Shown one piece after another: positions 1 through 8,261 of a stretch of 64,000 nt of DNA; position 1 is the first letter of the stretch; each line of letters begins with the position of its first letter. The notes under the pieces are model-generated. The model had not been told where the DNA came from, searched no databases, and saw only the letters and a list, made by a program, of their open reading frames with translations. The stretch spans positions 372,001 through 436,000 of the forward strand of contig CAKNFP010000002.1 of NCBI GenBank assembly GCA_930633525.1, read 5' to 3'. This DNA is from Hyphomicrobiales bacterium (GTDB lineage: Bacteria > Pseudomonadota > Alphaproteobacteria > Rhizobiales > Beijerinckiaceae). A program made the position numbers and the translations under genes.

Positions 1-791
1 TTGACCTCTTGGGCGCTCTGACGGAGCAGGCCTCCGGCTTGTCACTGCAGGAGGCGGCACAAGCGTCGCGATTGTCCAAGCCAACGGCGCATCGGCTGCT
101 GACCGACATGATCGGGCGTGGCATCGTCCGTCAGGACAAGGCAAGCGGCAACTACGCCTTGACGTTGGACCTGGCGCTCATCGCCTTCAAGCACCTCGGT
201 GAACTCGGTTTTCTTGATATCTGCCAGCCGACGCTCGATGAACTGGCCGCGCTCTCGGGCGAATTGGTGCGGCTTGCCTGGCGCGACCATGATCGCCTCG
301 TCATTCTGAGCGAAGCACAAGGCGCCAAGCCGGGCCTGCGTTTCGATGCCAATCTCGGCCGCCCCGTGGTGCTGCACACCATGGCGGCAGGCAAGGTTTT
401 CCTGGCATCGCTGCCGCGGGCCGAGGCGCTGCGACTCGTGCGCAACCAGGGGCTGATGGGAAGCCCGGACACGGGCCCCAGCGCCATTCAGTCAGAGGAC
501 GAACTCGCGCTCGAGCTGTCTCGCGTGGAACGCCAGGGCTATGCACTGGCCTATGACGAGGGCGATCTCGGCGCGGCCGCTATCGCAGTGCCGATCCTCG
601 ACCCGAAAACCCGCGTCTTTCTCGGAAGTGTTGCCATCGTCGGCCCGACCGTTCGGTGGACCAAGGCCAAACTCAGCGAACTGGCCCCATCCCTGAACGA
701 AGCGGCGGCGGCCATCGCCGGCAAGGCGGCCGTTGCTCCCTTCTGCCGCCGCATCGCCGAGGCTCAAATGCGGACATCAAGGACGGGATAA
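1..791 (+). CDS. IclR-family transcriptional regulator, 5' end cut by window edge
   Basis: The reading frame is open to the first base, and its first codons read DLLGALTEQASGLSLQEAA, the usual start of an IclR winged helix. The true start therefore lies outside the window, and the TTG at 9 should not be taken as the start. The helix-turn-helix is visible at SLQEAAQASRLSKPTAHRLL. An IclR effector domain follows, including GRPVVLHTMAAGKVFLA and the C-terminal AIAVPILD segment. Proteins of this family bind a small-molecule effector and usually control a neighbouring catabolic or transport operon. The stop codon overlaps the next ATG (TAATG), so it is co-transcribed with the ABC importer and is the obvious candidate to regulate it. 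Effector unknown. Confidence 0.9.
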   Translation, partial: DLLGALTEQASGLSLQEAAQASRLSKPTAHRLLTDMIGRGIVRQDKASGNYALTLDLALIAFKHLGELGFLDICQPTLDELAALSGELVRLAWRDHDRLVILSEAQGAKPGLRFDANLGRPVVLHTMAAGKVFLASLPRAEALRLVRNQGLMGSPDTGPSAIQSEDELALELSRVERQGYALAYDEGDLGAAAIAVPILDPKTRVFLGSVAIVGPTVRWTKAKLSELAPSLNEAAAAIAGKAAVAPFCRRIAEAQMRTSRTG

Positions 792-1558
792 TGACAGACC
801 GGCGCTTTCCCACCCTCGCCATCCTGACGGCCGTCGGTCTTATCTTGGCTTGGGAGGTTGCCGTCCGGGCTCTCGACGTTCCCGCCTATCTCTTCCCATC
901 CCCCAGCACGATCGTCAGAAGCCTGGCCGTCAACTGGGCGCATGTCGCCGATAACGCCATACCAACGACGATCAATATGGTCGGTGGCTTCCTGTTGAGC
1001 GCGGCGGTCGGCATTCCGCTTGCCATGGCGCTCGCCTATTCCGCGCTGTTCGAGCGCGCCTTCTATCCGATCGTCGTCTTTCTGCAGATCGTGCCGAAGA
1101 TTGCCATCGCGCCGCTGTTTATTATCTGGTTCGGCTTCGGGACGATGCCAAAACTGCTCCTGGTGTTCCTCCTGACGTTCTTCCCGATCATCGTGAACGC
1201 AGTTGTGGGCTTCAAAACGGTCGATCCCGGCATCATGGAATTCGCGCGCGCCACCGGCGCCAGGGGCCTGCGAACCTTCATGCGGATCCAGTTTCCGAGC
1301 GCGCTGCCTTCCATCTTCACAGGCCTCAAGGTCGCTGCCGCTCTTGCATCCACAGCGGCCGTCGTCGCGGAATTCGTCTCCTCCGACAACGGCCTCGGCT
1401 ATCTCATCATTACCTACAACGGTCAGTTGATGACCGCGATGGTCTTCGCGACAATTCTTGTGCTTGGTGTGATCGGACTCGGATTCTACTATCTCATCGA
1501 GCTACTTGAAAAGATTGTTCTTCCTTGGCACGTCGCAAGACTGAGCCATGGCGCATAA
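791..1558 (+). CDS. ABC transporter permease, nitrate/sulfonate/taurine (SsuC/TauC) type
   Basis: A 255-residue inner-membrane protein with about six hydrophobic segments. The BPD-type EAA loop is visible as EFARATGARGLRTFMRIQFP, which docks on the ATPase. The N-terminal PSPSTIVRSL segment is typical of the SsuC/TauC/ThiX group. The start is ATG 791, overlapping the IclR stop codon; the same frame stays open upstream but that part is a shadow of the IclR gene. With the binding protein at 1620 and ATPase at 2608 it forms a complete importer. The substrate cannot be named: this group moves sulfonates, nitrate, pyrimidine precursors, riboflavin and others. Confidence 0.92.
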   Translation: MTDRRFPTLAILTAVGLILAWEVAVRALDVPAYLFPSPSTIVRSLAVNWAHVADNAIPTTINMVGGFLLSAAVGIPLAMALAYSALFERAFYPIVVFLQIVPKIAIAPLFIIWFGFGTMPKLLLVFLLTFFPIIVNAVVGFKTVDPGIMEFARATGARGLRTFMRIQFPSALPSIFTGLKVAAALASTAAVVAEFVSSDNGLGYLIITYNGQLMTAMVFATILVLGVIGLGFYYLIELLEKIVLPWHVARLSHGA

Positions 1559-1619
1559 AAAAATACCATAAGAAGACGTCAACAGCTCAATAACGAGCTT
1601 CAAATGGGGAGGAATTGAC

Positions 1620-2600
1620 ATGACGATGAAGCGTTTCGTTGGCATCGCCGCAGGTTTGGCGGCATCAATTGTCATCGGCCTTGGAAGCGCATCGGCTGCT
1701 GATAAGGCGAGCCTCAGGCTCAACTGGCAATTGCTCGGTTTCCACGCTCCATTTTACTATGGCGTGGAGAAGGGTTTCTACCGCGACGAGGGTATCGATC
1801 TCACCATCAACGAAGGGCGAGGCGGCGCGGCGACGGCGCAAGCTCTCGGCGCCAACAGCGACACCTTCGGCATTGTCGATGCTGGCACCGTCATTGTTAG
1901 CGTATCGAAAGGTATTCCGATCAAGACCGTCATGTCGCTGATGAACAGCGGCATCTTTGCCGTGGTCGCGCGCGAGGACGCCAAAATCCAGACGGCGAAG
2001 GACCTTGAGGGCAAGACGATTTCCATCACCGCGGGTGATGCGCTGACGGCCTTGTTTCCTGCCGTGGTGGCCGCTAACAAGCTCGATGCCAGCAAGATCA
2101 AGCTGGTCAATGTGGACGCCGCGGCGAAAGTCGTGGCCGTGCTCGAAAAGCGCGCCGACGCAACGCTTGGCAGCGTCGATGCCCAATCCTTCGTGATGGA
2201 GGCACAAGGCGTGCCCGCCTCCGTGCTGTCCTTCGACGACCTCGGCGTCAAGCTGGTCGGCCTGACCCTCGTCACGAATGATCAGACAGCCGCGAAATCG
2301 CCGGACCTCGTCAAGCGCTTCGCCCGCGCGACGCAAAAAACCTTCGCCGAAGCAGCGAAAGACCCGGACGGCGTGATCGCCGCCGCCCTCAAGAGCAAGC
2401 CCGTTCTTGACCCCAAGATCCTGCGCCAGCAAATGGATGTCTCTCTCGCGAAGATGGAATCCCCCAATACAAAGGGCAAGCCGATCGGGGTCGGGGCCGA
2501 AGCAGATTGGGCCAATACGCTGAAATTGCTGAAGACATACCAGGGCGTTGAAACCGACAAACCCGCGAGTGCCTTCTTCACAAACGCCTACGTTGAATAA
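1620..2600 (+). CDS. ABC transporter substrate-binding protein, NMT1/THI5-like (SsuA/TauA family)
   Basis: A 326-residue periplasmic protein. A Sec signal peptide covers about residues 1-26, with cleavage expected after GSASA. The NMT1-type core begins at SLRLNWQLLGFHAPFYYGVEKGFY, which in this family forms the ligand pocket for thiazole/pyrimidine-like or sulfonate substrates. The GRGGAATAQAL loop and GIVDAGT segment are also typical. The start is ATG 1620, with a GGGGAGG ribosome-binding site just upstream. It lies between its permease and ATPase genes. Aromatic-rich NMT1 pockets suggest a heterocyclic ligand, but that is inference. Confidence 0.9.
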   Translation: MTMKRFVGIAAGLAASIVIGLGSASAADKASLRLNWQLLGFHAPFYYGVEKGFYRDEGIDLTINEGRGGAATAQALGANSDTFGIVDAGTVIVSVSKGIPIKTVMSLMNSGIFAVVAREDAKIQTAKDLEGKTISITAGDALTALFPAVVAANKLDASKIKLVNVDAAAKVVAVLEKRADATLGSVDAQSFVMEAQGVPASVLSFDDLGVKLVGLTLVTNDQTAAKSPDLVKRFARATQKTFAEAAKDPDGVIAAALKSKPVLDPKILRQQMDVSLAKMESPNTKGKPIGVGAEADWANTLKLLKTYQGVETDKPASAFFTNAYVE

Positions 2601-2607
2601 CACTGCC

Positions 2608-3405
2608 ATGGCGGCTGCACATATTGCGCTCGCGGGTGTCGGCAAGACCTTCATCCGCGGCCTTCAGCAGACGGTTGCGCTGCAAGAGGTCGATCTCGAC
2701 ATTCGCCAGGGCGAGTTCGTCGCGGTGGTTGGTCCTTCGGGCTGCGGCAAGAGCACGCTCCTGCGGCTCGTTACCGGCCTAACAGCGGCAACCGAGGGCG
2801 TCGTGCGTGTGGCGGGGGACGTTGTCAGCGGCCCCCGCTCCGATACCGGCATAGTCTTTCAGAGGGCGACGCTGGTGGACTGGCGGGACATTCTTGGCAA
2901 CGTTCTCCTGCAGATCCAGTTGCGCGGGCTGAATGTGAAGGACTATAGGTCCCGCGCAGAGAGCCTGCTCGACGCAGTGGGTCTCAGCCAGTTCATGGAT
3001 CGCTATCCCTTCGAGTTGTCGGGCGGCATGCAGCAGCGCGCGGCCATCGCGCGCGGCCTTATCCACCAGCCGACCATCCTCCTGATGGATGAGCCGTTCG
3101 GCGCGCTCGATGCGCTCACCCGCGAGCAGATGCGGCTTGATCTCGAGACATTGTGGACGCGCGACCGCATGACGGTGTTCTTCATCACCCATTCGATCGA
3201 CGAGGCGGTGCTGCTTGCCGACAGGGTTATCGTCATGAGCCCACGGCCCGGCACGATCGACAGTGTTTTCAAGGTCGATCTACCGCGCCCGCGAGGGCTC
3301 GGAGCGCGAGTTGATCCGCGTTTCGCAGATCTCGTCGACAAGATCACCCGCATCTTTCTCGAACGGGGCGTGTTCGATGAACACCGACCGTCACTCGTAG
3401 CCTAG
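2608..3405 (+). CDS. ABC transporter ATP-binding protein, nitrate/taurine type
   Basis: A 265-residue ATPase for the 791-2600 importer. Walker A is GPSGCGKST, the signature is LSGGMQQR, Walker B is ILLMDEPFGALD, and the H-loop is FITHS. The LMDEPFGALD form and the conserved segment VIVMSPRPGTI are characteristic of the SsuB/TauB/NrtD group. ATG 2608 is chosen because MAAAHIALAGVGKTF aligns with the family start; the frame stays open back into the preceding gene but with no family similarity. It follows the binding-protein stop by 7 nt. Confidence 0.93.
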   Translation: MAAAHIALAGVGKTFIRGLQQTVALQEVDLDIRQGEFVAVVGPSGCGKSTLLRLVTGLTAATEGVVRVAGDVVSGPRSDTGIVFQRATLVDWRDILGNVLLQIQLRGLNVKDYRSRAESLLDAVGLSQFMDRYPFELSGGMQQRAAIARGLIHQPTILLMDEPFGALDALTREQMRLDLETLWTRDRMTVFFITHSIDEAVLLADRVIVMSPRPGTIDSVFKVDLPRPRGLGARVDPRFADLVDKITRIFLERGVFDEHRPSLVA

Positions 3406-3511
3406 CCCACGGTCCGCCAGCCCTTGGTCGGACGCGCCTTGCGAACTGTTTATACGCATCTTCGTTCAAGATCTCGGCAAGTACGCGCGCAATATTTCCG
3501 GAGAACGGAAC

Positions 3512-4093
3512 ATGCAGCAGGATAAAGTTCTTATTATCGTCGGGGATGCGTCGGAGACGCTCGATACGCTTTACCCCATCTTGCGCTTGCAGGAAGATGA
3601 TTTCCTGCCCGTCGTGGCCGGGCCGCAGAAGCGCCTGTTCCAGATGGTTCTGCACGAGATACGTCCGGGTTGGACCATCACCCGGGAGTGGGAGGGGTAT
3701 CAGATCGAAGCGGACGTCGCCTTCCGCGATATCGATCCCGCCAACTATGCCGGGATCTTTTTCAGCGGCGGACGCGCGCCCGAATATATTCGTGATGACG
3801 ATGATCTCATCCGCGTCACCCAGCATTTCTTCGATGCCGGCAAGCCGATCGCCAGCGTCTGTCACGGCGTGGAGATCCCCGCCCGCGCGGACAGGGTACG
3901 CGGGCGGCGCATGTCATGCGTGCGCAAATGCCGCTTCGACCTGGAGGTCTGTGGCGGCATCTTCGTGGATGAGCCCTATGTCATCGACGGCAACCTGGTC
4001 AGCGGCCGCACCTGGCACGATCATGCCTTCGTCATGCGCGCTTTTCTCGGGATGCTGCGCGAGGCGCGCGAGCGGCGCCGTGTTGCCGCCTGA
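3512..4093 (+). CDS. DJ-1/PfpI-family glutamine-amidotransferase-like protein
   Basis: A 193-residue cytoplasmic alpha/beta protein of the DJ-1/PfpI superfamily. The nucleophile elbow IASVCHGVEI places the catalytic Cys at residue 117, followed by His118. The acidic loop FFSGGRAPEYIRDDDDLI is typical of PfpI/intracellular-protease-like members. Family members act as glyoxalases/deglycases, amidases or isonitrile hydratases; which applies here cannot be read from the sequence. It lies on the same strand as the ABC importer, about 100 nt downstream, and converges on the 4100-5131 gene with only 6 nt between stops. It may process the imported compound, but this is inference. Confidence 0.87.
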   Translation: MQQDKVLIIVGDASETLDTLYPILRLQEDDFLPVVAGPQKRLFQMVLHEIRPGWTITREWEGYQIEADVAFRDIDPANYAGIFFSGGRAPEYIRDDDDLIRVTQHFFDAGKPIASVCHGVEIPARADRVRGRRMSCVRKCRFDLEVCGGIFVDEPYVIDGNLVSGRTWHDHAFVMRAFLGMLREARERRRVAA

Positions 4094-4099
4094 TGCCGA

Positions 4100-5131
4100 T
4101 CAGGCGCGCTCGACGGTGAGCCAGATCAGATCCTTCGAAGCATAGGTCGCGTCCCACACCGCGCGGCCGACGGCCGGCAGCTTCGCCCTGTCTTCAGCGA
4201 CCACGCCGCCGAGAAGCGGCGCGCGGATTGTTTCCTTTGTCGCTCCATACTGCACCACGAGCTTTTGGCCCGTGCGCTGCGAAAAGCGCAGGCGTCCGAT
4301 GGGAGCAAACCGGATTTCTTCGGTGACGTGAACCGGCGCCGTCGTCGTCAATGGAGTCCAGGCAAACATCGATTCGCCGGTGACCATCGGGTGTTCCTGC
4401 AGCACGGTGAAGGGCAGAGCCTCGAGGAGATCGCGGCAGAGCTCCGGATTCTGGTCGACAGCCAGCCAGGCGCGCACGCTGACGCCAAGCGGCTGCCAGG
4501 TCAGCTTGATGAAGGTATCGCTCGGGGTGAAACCATCGACGATCGCGGCGGCATCGCGCACGGCCTGGGCCGCAGCCGCCCGGGCTTCCGCATCATCGGG
4601 ATAGCGATAGTGTTCGCCGAGGTTCCACGGAAAATAGTGATAGACCCAGCAGTAAAGCCTGTTCGCATAGCGCAGGTAAGCTGAGAGCAGCGCATCGGTT
4701 TCATCGGGTGTTGCTTCCCTCAGAACCGGCCGCATCGCGTCGCCCAGCCGCTCCAGCGTCGGAAAGCCGCTATAGCCGAGGTAATTCGTATAGGGTGGCA
4801 GCATCTCGTCTGCCATGACAGCGATATTGAGATCACTTCGTTTCTGTCGCGCCAGACGCAGCAGCGGATAGAGCGCATACATGGAACAGTCGCGCAGCAT
4901 GCCGGCGGCGATATCCCAGGTGCCAAAATACTGTCCGTAGGCACCGGCCTTGTCGTCGAGCCGGCCTTCACGCAGCTTCTTCGTCTCCTCGGGCTCCTGC
5001 TTGATGATCGCGGCCGTCTCGGCATCGATCATCGCCACAACAGCTTGCACATCGCTCGTGCTCATGCCGGATCGCTCCATTCCCATTCTGGACAATCCTT
5101 GTTTCGTAGTAATCCCCGTCATGATAGTCAA
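4100..5131 (-). CDS. Unrecognised ~340-residue protein, helical N-terminal part with beta-rich C-terminal domain
   Basis: Codon use and amino-acid content look like a real gene. The N-terminal two thirds are helical and rich in Tyr/Trp (for example CWVYHYFPWNLGEHY). The last ~80 residues look beta-stranded, with RLRFSQRTGQKLVVQYG, then APLLGGVVAEDRAKLP and AVWDATYASKDLIWLTVERA. I do not firmly recognise it; a distant relation to cucumopine/mikimopine-synthase-type (cyclophilin-like) proteins is possible from memory only. Several Met codons offer starts: ATG 5131, or ATG 5065 (MSTSDVQAVVAMID), which looks like the natural N-terminus. It is divergent from the TrmB-type regulator at 5232, so probably controlled by it, and lies next to the hyu import cluster. 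Confidence 0.72.
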   Translation of the reverse strand: MTIMTGITTKQGLSRMGMERSGMSTSDVQAVVAMIDAETAAIIKQEPEETKKLREGRLDDKAGAYGQYFGTWDIAAGMLRDCSMYALYPLLRLARQKRSDLNIAVMADEMLPPYTNYLGYSGFPTLERLGDAMRPVLREATPDETDALLSAYLRYANRLYCWVYHYFPWNLGEHYRYPDDAEARAAAAQAVRDAAAIVDGFTPSDTFIKLTWQPLGVSVRAWLAVDQNPELCRDLLEALPFTVLQEHPMVTGESMFAWTPLTTTAPVHVTEEIRFAPIGRLRFSQRTGQKLVVQYGATKETIRAPLLGGVVAEDRAKLPAVGRAVWDATYASKDLIWLTVERA

Positions 5132-5231
5132 TAATTGAATAATACGATCCCTGGCCTTGGTGGCTATATGCGAGCCGTGGTAGGGCAGGCGAGGGATACC
5201 AAATCGGTAAACGATAAGGCGAGGATAGGAT

Positions 5232-6176
5232 ATGGCGTTGGAACGCGGCCTGCAGGACGTTCAGCGCGATCTGGTCGCGGTGGGTTTCTCCGATCACGAA
5301 GCCAAGGTCTATGTCGCCCTCGTCGCCATCGGCCCGGCGACAGCCTACGAGCTCGCGCGCCAGGCTGGCCTGCCGGTCCCCAATACCTACAATGTCATCC
5401 GCGGCCTCATGAAGCGGGCCGCGACCACCCAGATCTCGGCCCGCCCGGCCCGCTATGTCGCCGTTCCGCCGGATCAGTTCTTCGGCACCCTGGCCAGCGA
5501 GACCCAGAAGCGCTGTGACGCGCTCGTCAGCCGCCTGTCGACCCTGAGCGCGCCCGCGAACGCCGACTATGTGGAGATGCTTGAAGGCTGGGTGACCATT
5601 GAACGCCGGCTGATCGCCCTGATCGCAGGCTCGACCCGCCAGCTTGTGCTGCGCAGCCCATCGACCCTGGCGCCTCAAGTCTGGGACGAATTGCGCAAGG
5701 CCGTCGATCGCAATGTCGAATGCCTGTTTGTGTATTATGGCGAGAAGCCGGATCTGCCGGATCTGCCCCATGTCAGGCTGTGGCCGCATGAAGGGAACGG
5801 TGCAAGCCTTGGCCCCGACTTCTTCACCATCTGCGCGGACTTCGGCAGCGCCCTCATTCATTCCCAGGACCGGCAGGAAGGCGCCTTTTCGGAGAATCGT
5901 TCCTTTGTCTACCTTGCGGGGGTGTTCCTGCGGCACGAGCTCTATCTCGCCGAGATCATGATGCGCTTCGAAGGGGAAGTGGAGGAGACCTTCGGCCCGG
6001 CGCTCTACAAGCTCCGCCAGTCCTTCGGCATGATTCCACTCGGCGAGGAAATCCGCTCCTTCGTGCGCAGCCGGCTGCCCTACGAGCCCGTCTTCGAGCC
6101 GGATCGGGAGGACTTTTCCCCCGCCAAGCGCGTGCCGAAGCCGGAGCCGCGCAAGCGCCAGGCCAAGGCTGGCTAA
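5232..6176 (+). CDS. TrmB-type transcriptional regulator
   Basis: A 314-residue regulator. Residues ~1-80 form a TrmB winged helix: LVAVGFSDHEAKVYVALVAIGPATAYELARQ, then LPVPNTYNVIRGLMKR as recognition helix. A long effector-binding part follows, with a PLD-like pattern at ERRLIALIAGSTRQLVL. The tail (KRVPKPEPRKRQAKAG) is basic. TrmB proteins sense sugars or other ligands and are commonest in archaea, with scattered bacterial members near importers. It is divergent from the 4100-5131 gene and upstream of the family-5 importer and hyuAB, which are its likely targets. Confidence 0.85.
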   Translation: MALERGLQDVQRDLVAVGFSDHEAKVYVALVAIGPATAYELARQAGLPVPNTYNVIRGLMKRAATTQISARPARYVAVPPDQFFGTLASETQKRCDALVSRLSTLSAPANADYVEMLEGWVTIERRLIALIAGSTRQLVLRSPSTLAPQVWDELRKAVDRNVECLFVYYGEKPDLPDLPHVRLWPHEGNGASLGPDFFTICADFGSALIHSQDRQEGAFSENRSFVYLAGVFLRHELYLAEIMMRFEGEVEETFGPALYKLRQSFGMIPLGEEIRSFVRSRLPYEPVFEPDREDFSPAKRVPKPEPRKRQAKAG

Positions 6177-6715
6177 GCCAGTAGACACTCAGAAGCGAGC
6201 ATCCGTTCCGGTCTCGCGTCATCGTGTAAGCTGCAGCGCACAGGCCCCGCGCTTTTTCCGTTCCGCCGATGTGGGAAGGCCGCTCGTCTTTCTCCCTCTC
6301 CCCGGCGGGGAGAGGGCTGGGGTGAGGGGACATCGTTTTCCGGCGGGCTTCCCCCTCACCCGCGCCTGCGGCGCGACCTCTCTCCGCCAGGGAGAGGTTA
6401 GCAGGGGATGACCGTCCCGTATCATCCCGGTCGCCTCTGGCCGCCCCGCCGCTGAGGATGGCGCGCGTGGTTCCATGTTTCCCGCGATGCCCTTGCCCCT
6501 CGCTCCGATAAAACCCTCCGGCGAACCGGGCTTCGCCGGAACGCCCCCATCGCAGCCGTTCTCCCACCCAACACGAAAAGTGATCGCGAGCATTTGCCGC
6601 GCGCAGAAGCCTATTTTTCTCTTGAAAGAATATTCAGTCTCTGACTACTAATGGAGCCAAGGGAACATTCGCTGGCCCGGGCGTAGCGGGCAGATCGTCC
6701 TTTCGGGAGGTGATC
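6177..6715 (+). other. 539-bp intergenic region with palindromic repeat
   Basis: No convincing gene. It holds the CCTCTCCCC-type palindromic repeat annotated at 6291-6400. The last ~100 bases are more AT-rich and probably carry the promoter of the 6716 importer operon. A TTGAAA (6622-6627) followed 18 nt later by TACTAA (6646-6651) is the best but weak promoter-like pair. Confidence 0.6.
6291..6400. repeat. REP-like intergenic palindromic element, CCTCTCCCC type
   Basis: A perfect 10-bp inverted repeat (6294-6303 with 6307-6316, loop GGC) is followed by GGGTGAGGGG. Then come CCCCTCACC and a second, imperfect stem around 6378-6397 (CCTCTCTCC/GGGAGAGG). The whole is a composite palindrome. It shares its arms and the GGTGAGGG/CCCTCACC pair with the element at 15211-15312, so this is a dispersed repeat family rather than a one-off hairpin. 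Confidence 0.85.
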
Positions 6716-8251
6716 ATGGTGACAACGATTTCGAAATTGGCCGGCGCCGCGCCGGGATCCTTGCGATCACTGACCGTCGCGGCCTGGCTCGGTGCGTCGC
6801 TTGCCGGGGCTCTTGCCTCCAGCGCTTCGGCGGAGACGCTGACCATCGCGCTTTCATCGACTGTGAACACCCTGGACCCCACCCAGGCACAGGTCGTCGG
6901 CACGGATGTCAGCGTTGCGACGCATCTCTATTCCCCCCTCGTGGCGCGTGGCCCGGACGGCAAGCTTTATGGCGTGCTCGCCGAGAGCTGGCAGCCCGAA
7001 GGGGATTCCGCCTGGCTGTTCAATCTGAAACCGGGGATCACCTTCCCGGGCGGTGAACCGCTGGATGCCGAAGCGGTCAAATGGAACATCGACCGCATCC
7101 GCAATCCCGAGACGAAGTCACGCAACCGCTCATGGTTCGACCCGGTCTCGGAGGTCGAGGTGGTGAGCCCGACTCAGGTCCGCATCAAGACCAAGGGTCC
7201 ATACCCCACCTTGCCCGATCAGCTGTCGATGATCTTCTTCCTCTCGCCCGAATGGATGAAGACGCATAATCCGGCAACCGAGGCCTATGGCACCGGCCCC
7301 TACAAGCTGAAGCAGTTCGTTGCCGGCGACCGGCTGATTCTCGAGCCGAACGACAAGGCGGTTCTTGAGAAGCCGACTTTCGACGAAGTGTCCATGCGGG
7401 TCATTCCCGAGGCCTCGGCGCGTGTCGCCGGTATCCTCGCGGGTGAGATCGACCTTGCCTTCGACCTGCCGCTGGAAGACGTCGAGCGCATCAAGAAGAG
7501 CGGCCGCGCGGACGCCGGCTGGGTGCCGAGCAGCCGCTCGATGGTCGTGCGCATGAATACCTTGAAGGCGCCGCTCGCGGGCAACACCAAGCTGCGTCAG
7601 GCCCTCAACTATGCGGTCGACAAGGAAGGCATGGTCGAGGCCCTGCTTGGCGGCCTCGGTACGGTCAGCCAGTGCCAGATCCTCACGCCGGCCTATTTCG
7701 GCTTCAACCAGGATCTCAAGCCCTATCCCTATGATCCTGCCAAAGCCAAGCAACTGCTCAAGGAAGCCGGCGTCACCACCCCGTTGAAGATCGAGCTCGA
7801 AGTCCCGCTCAACCGCTATTTCATGGCGAGCGAGATCGGCCAGATCGTCGCCGGACAGCTGCAGGAAGTGGGCGTCGAGGCAACCATCAAGGAGATGGAT
7901 TTCGGAGCTTGGGTCAAGACCTACGCAGGCCGCGACATGGGCCAGATGGCGCTGCTCGGCCAGGCCTGGCCGACGCTTGATGCCGACGGCATGCTGGGCC
8001 TCTATGCCGCTGCCAACCCGACCGCCTATTTCGACGACAAGCCCTTCGACGAAGCCCTCAAGGCCGGTCGCGGCACGACCGATCCCGCCAAGCGCCTGGA
8101 GGCCTACAAGACCGCGACTGCGCGCATGTGCGAGGAAGCGCCGGTGATCTTCCTGTTCGCGCAGCCCTTCACCTATGGCACGTCGAAAAAGATCACATGG
8201 AAGGCGCGGGGCGACGACTGGGTGCGCGCGACCGACGTTGTGAAGAAGTAA
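6716..8251 (+). CDS. ABC transporter substrate-binding protein, family 5 (dipeptide/oligopeptide type)
   Basis: A 511-residue periplasmic binding protein. A signal peptide ends near ASSASA-ET (residue ~36). The SBP_bac_5 core has the hallmarks TIALSSTVNTLDPTQ, LAESWQPEGDSAWLFNLKPGITFPGGEPLDAEAVKWNIDRI, and YGTGPYKLKQFVAGDRLILEPN. The start is ATG 6716, chosen because GGGAGG at 6705-6710 sits 5 nt upstream; an in-frame GTG at 6710 overlaps that site. Two permeases follow directly, then hyuAB. This suggests the ligand is a peptide-like or cyclic amide/hydantoin compound, which is context only. No ATPase gene is in this cluster. Confidence 0.93.
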   Translation: MVTTISKLAGAAPGSLRSLTVAAWLGASLAGALASSASAETLTIALSSTVNTLDPTQAQVVGTDVSVATHLYSPLVARGPDGKLYGVLAESWQPEGDSAWLFNLKPGITFPGGEPLDAEAVKWNIDRIRNPETKSRNRSWFDPVSEVEVVSPTQVRIKTKGPYPTLPDQLSMIFFLSPEWMKTHNPATEAYGTGPYKLKQFVAGDRLILEPNDKAVLEKPTFDEVSMRVIPEASARVAGILAGEIDLAFDLPLEDVERIKKSGRADAGWVPSSRSMVVRMNTLKAPLAGNTKLRQALNYAVDKEGMVEALLGGLGTVSQCQILTPAYFGFNQDLKPYPYDPAKAKQLLKEAGVTTPLKIELEVPLNRYFMASEIGQIVAGQLQEVGVEATIKEMDFGAWVKTYAGRDMGQMALLGQAWPTLDADGMLGLYAAANPTAYFDDKPFDEALKAGRGTTDPAKRLEAYKTATARMCEEAPVIFLFAQPFTYGTSKKITWKARGDDWVRATDVVKK

Positions 8252-8261
8252 GGCCTGCACG

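Noticed and set aside
1584..1599. AGCTC-AATAAC-GAGCT inverted repeat between permease and binding protein
   Set aside because: Five-base arms are too short to call a terminator or operator; could be a weak mRNA hairpin only.
4968..6188. Long minus-strand frame over the TrmB-type gene
   Set aside because: Shadow of the 5232-6176 gene, which has a clear winged helix; low-complexity translation.
6622..6651. TTGAAA ... TACTAA promoter-like pair
   Set aside because: The -10 match is poor, so it is mentioned only within the intergenic entry.
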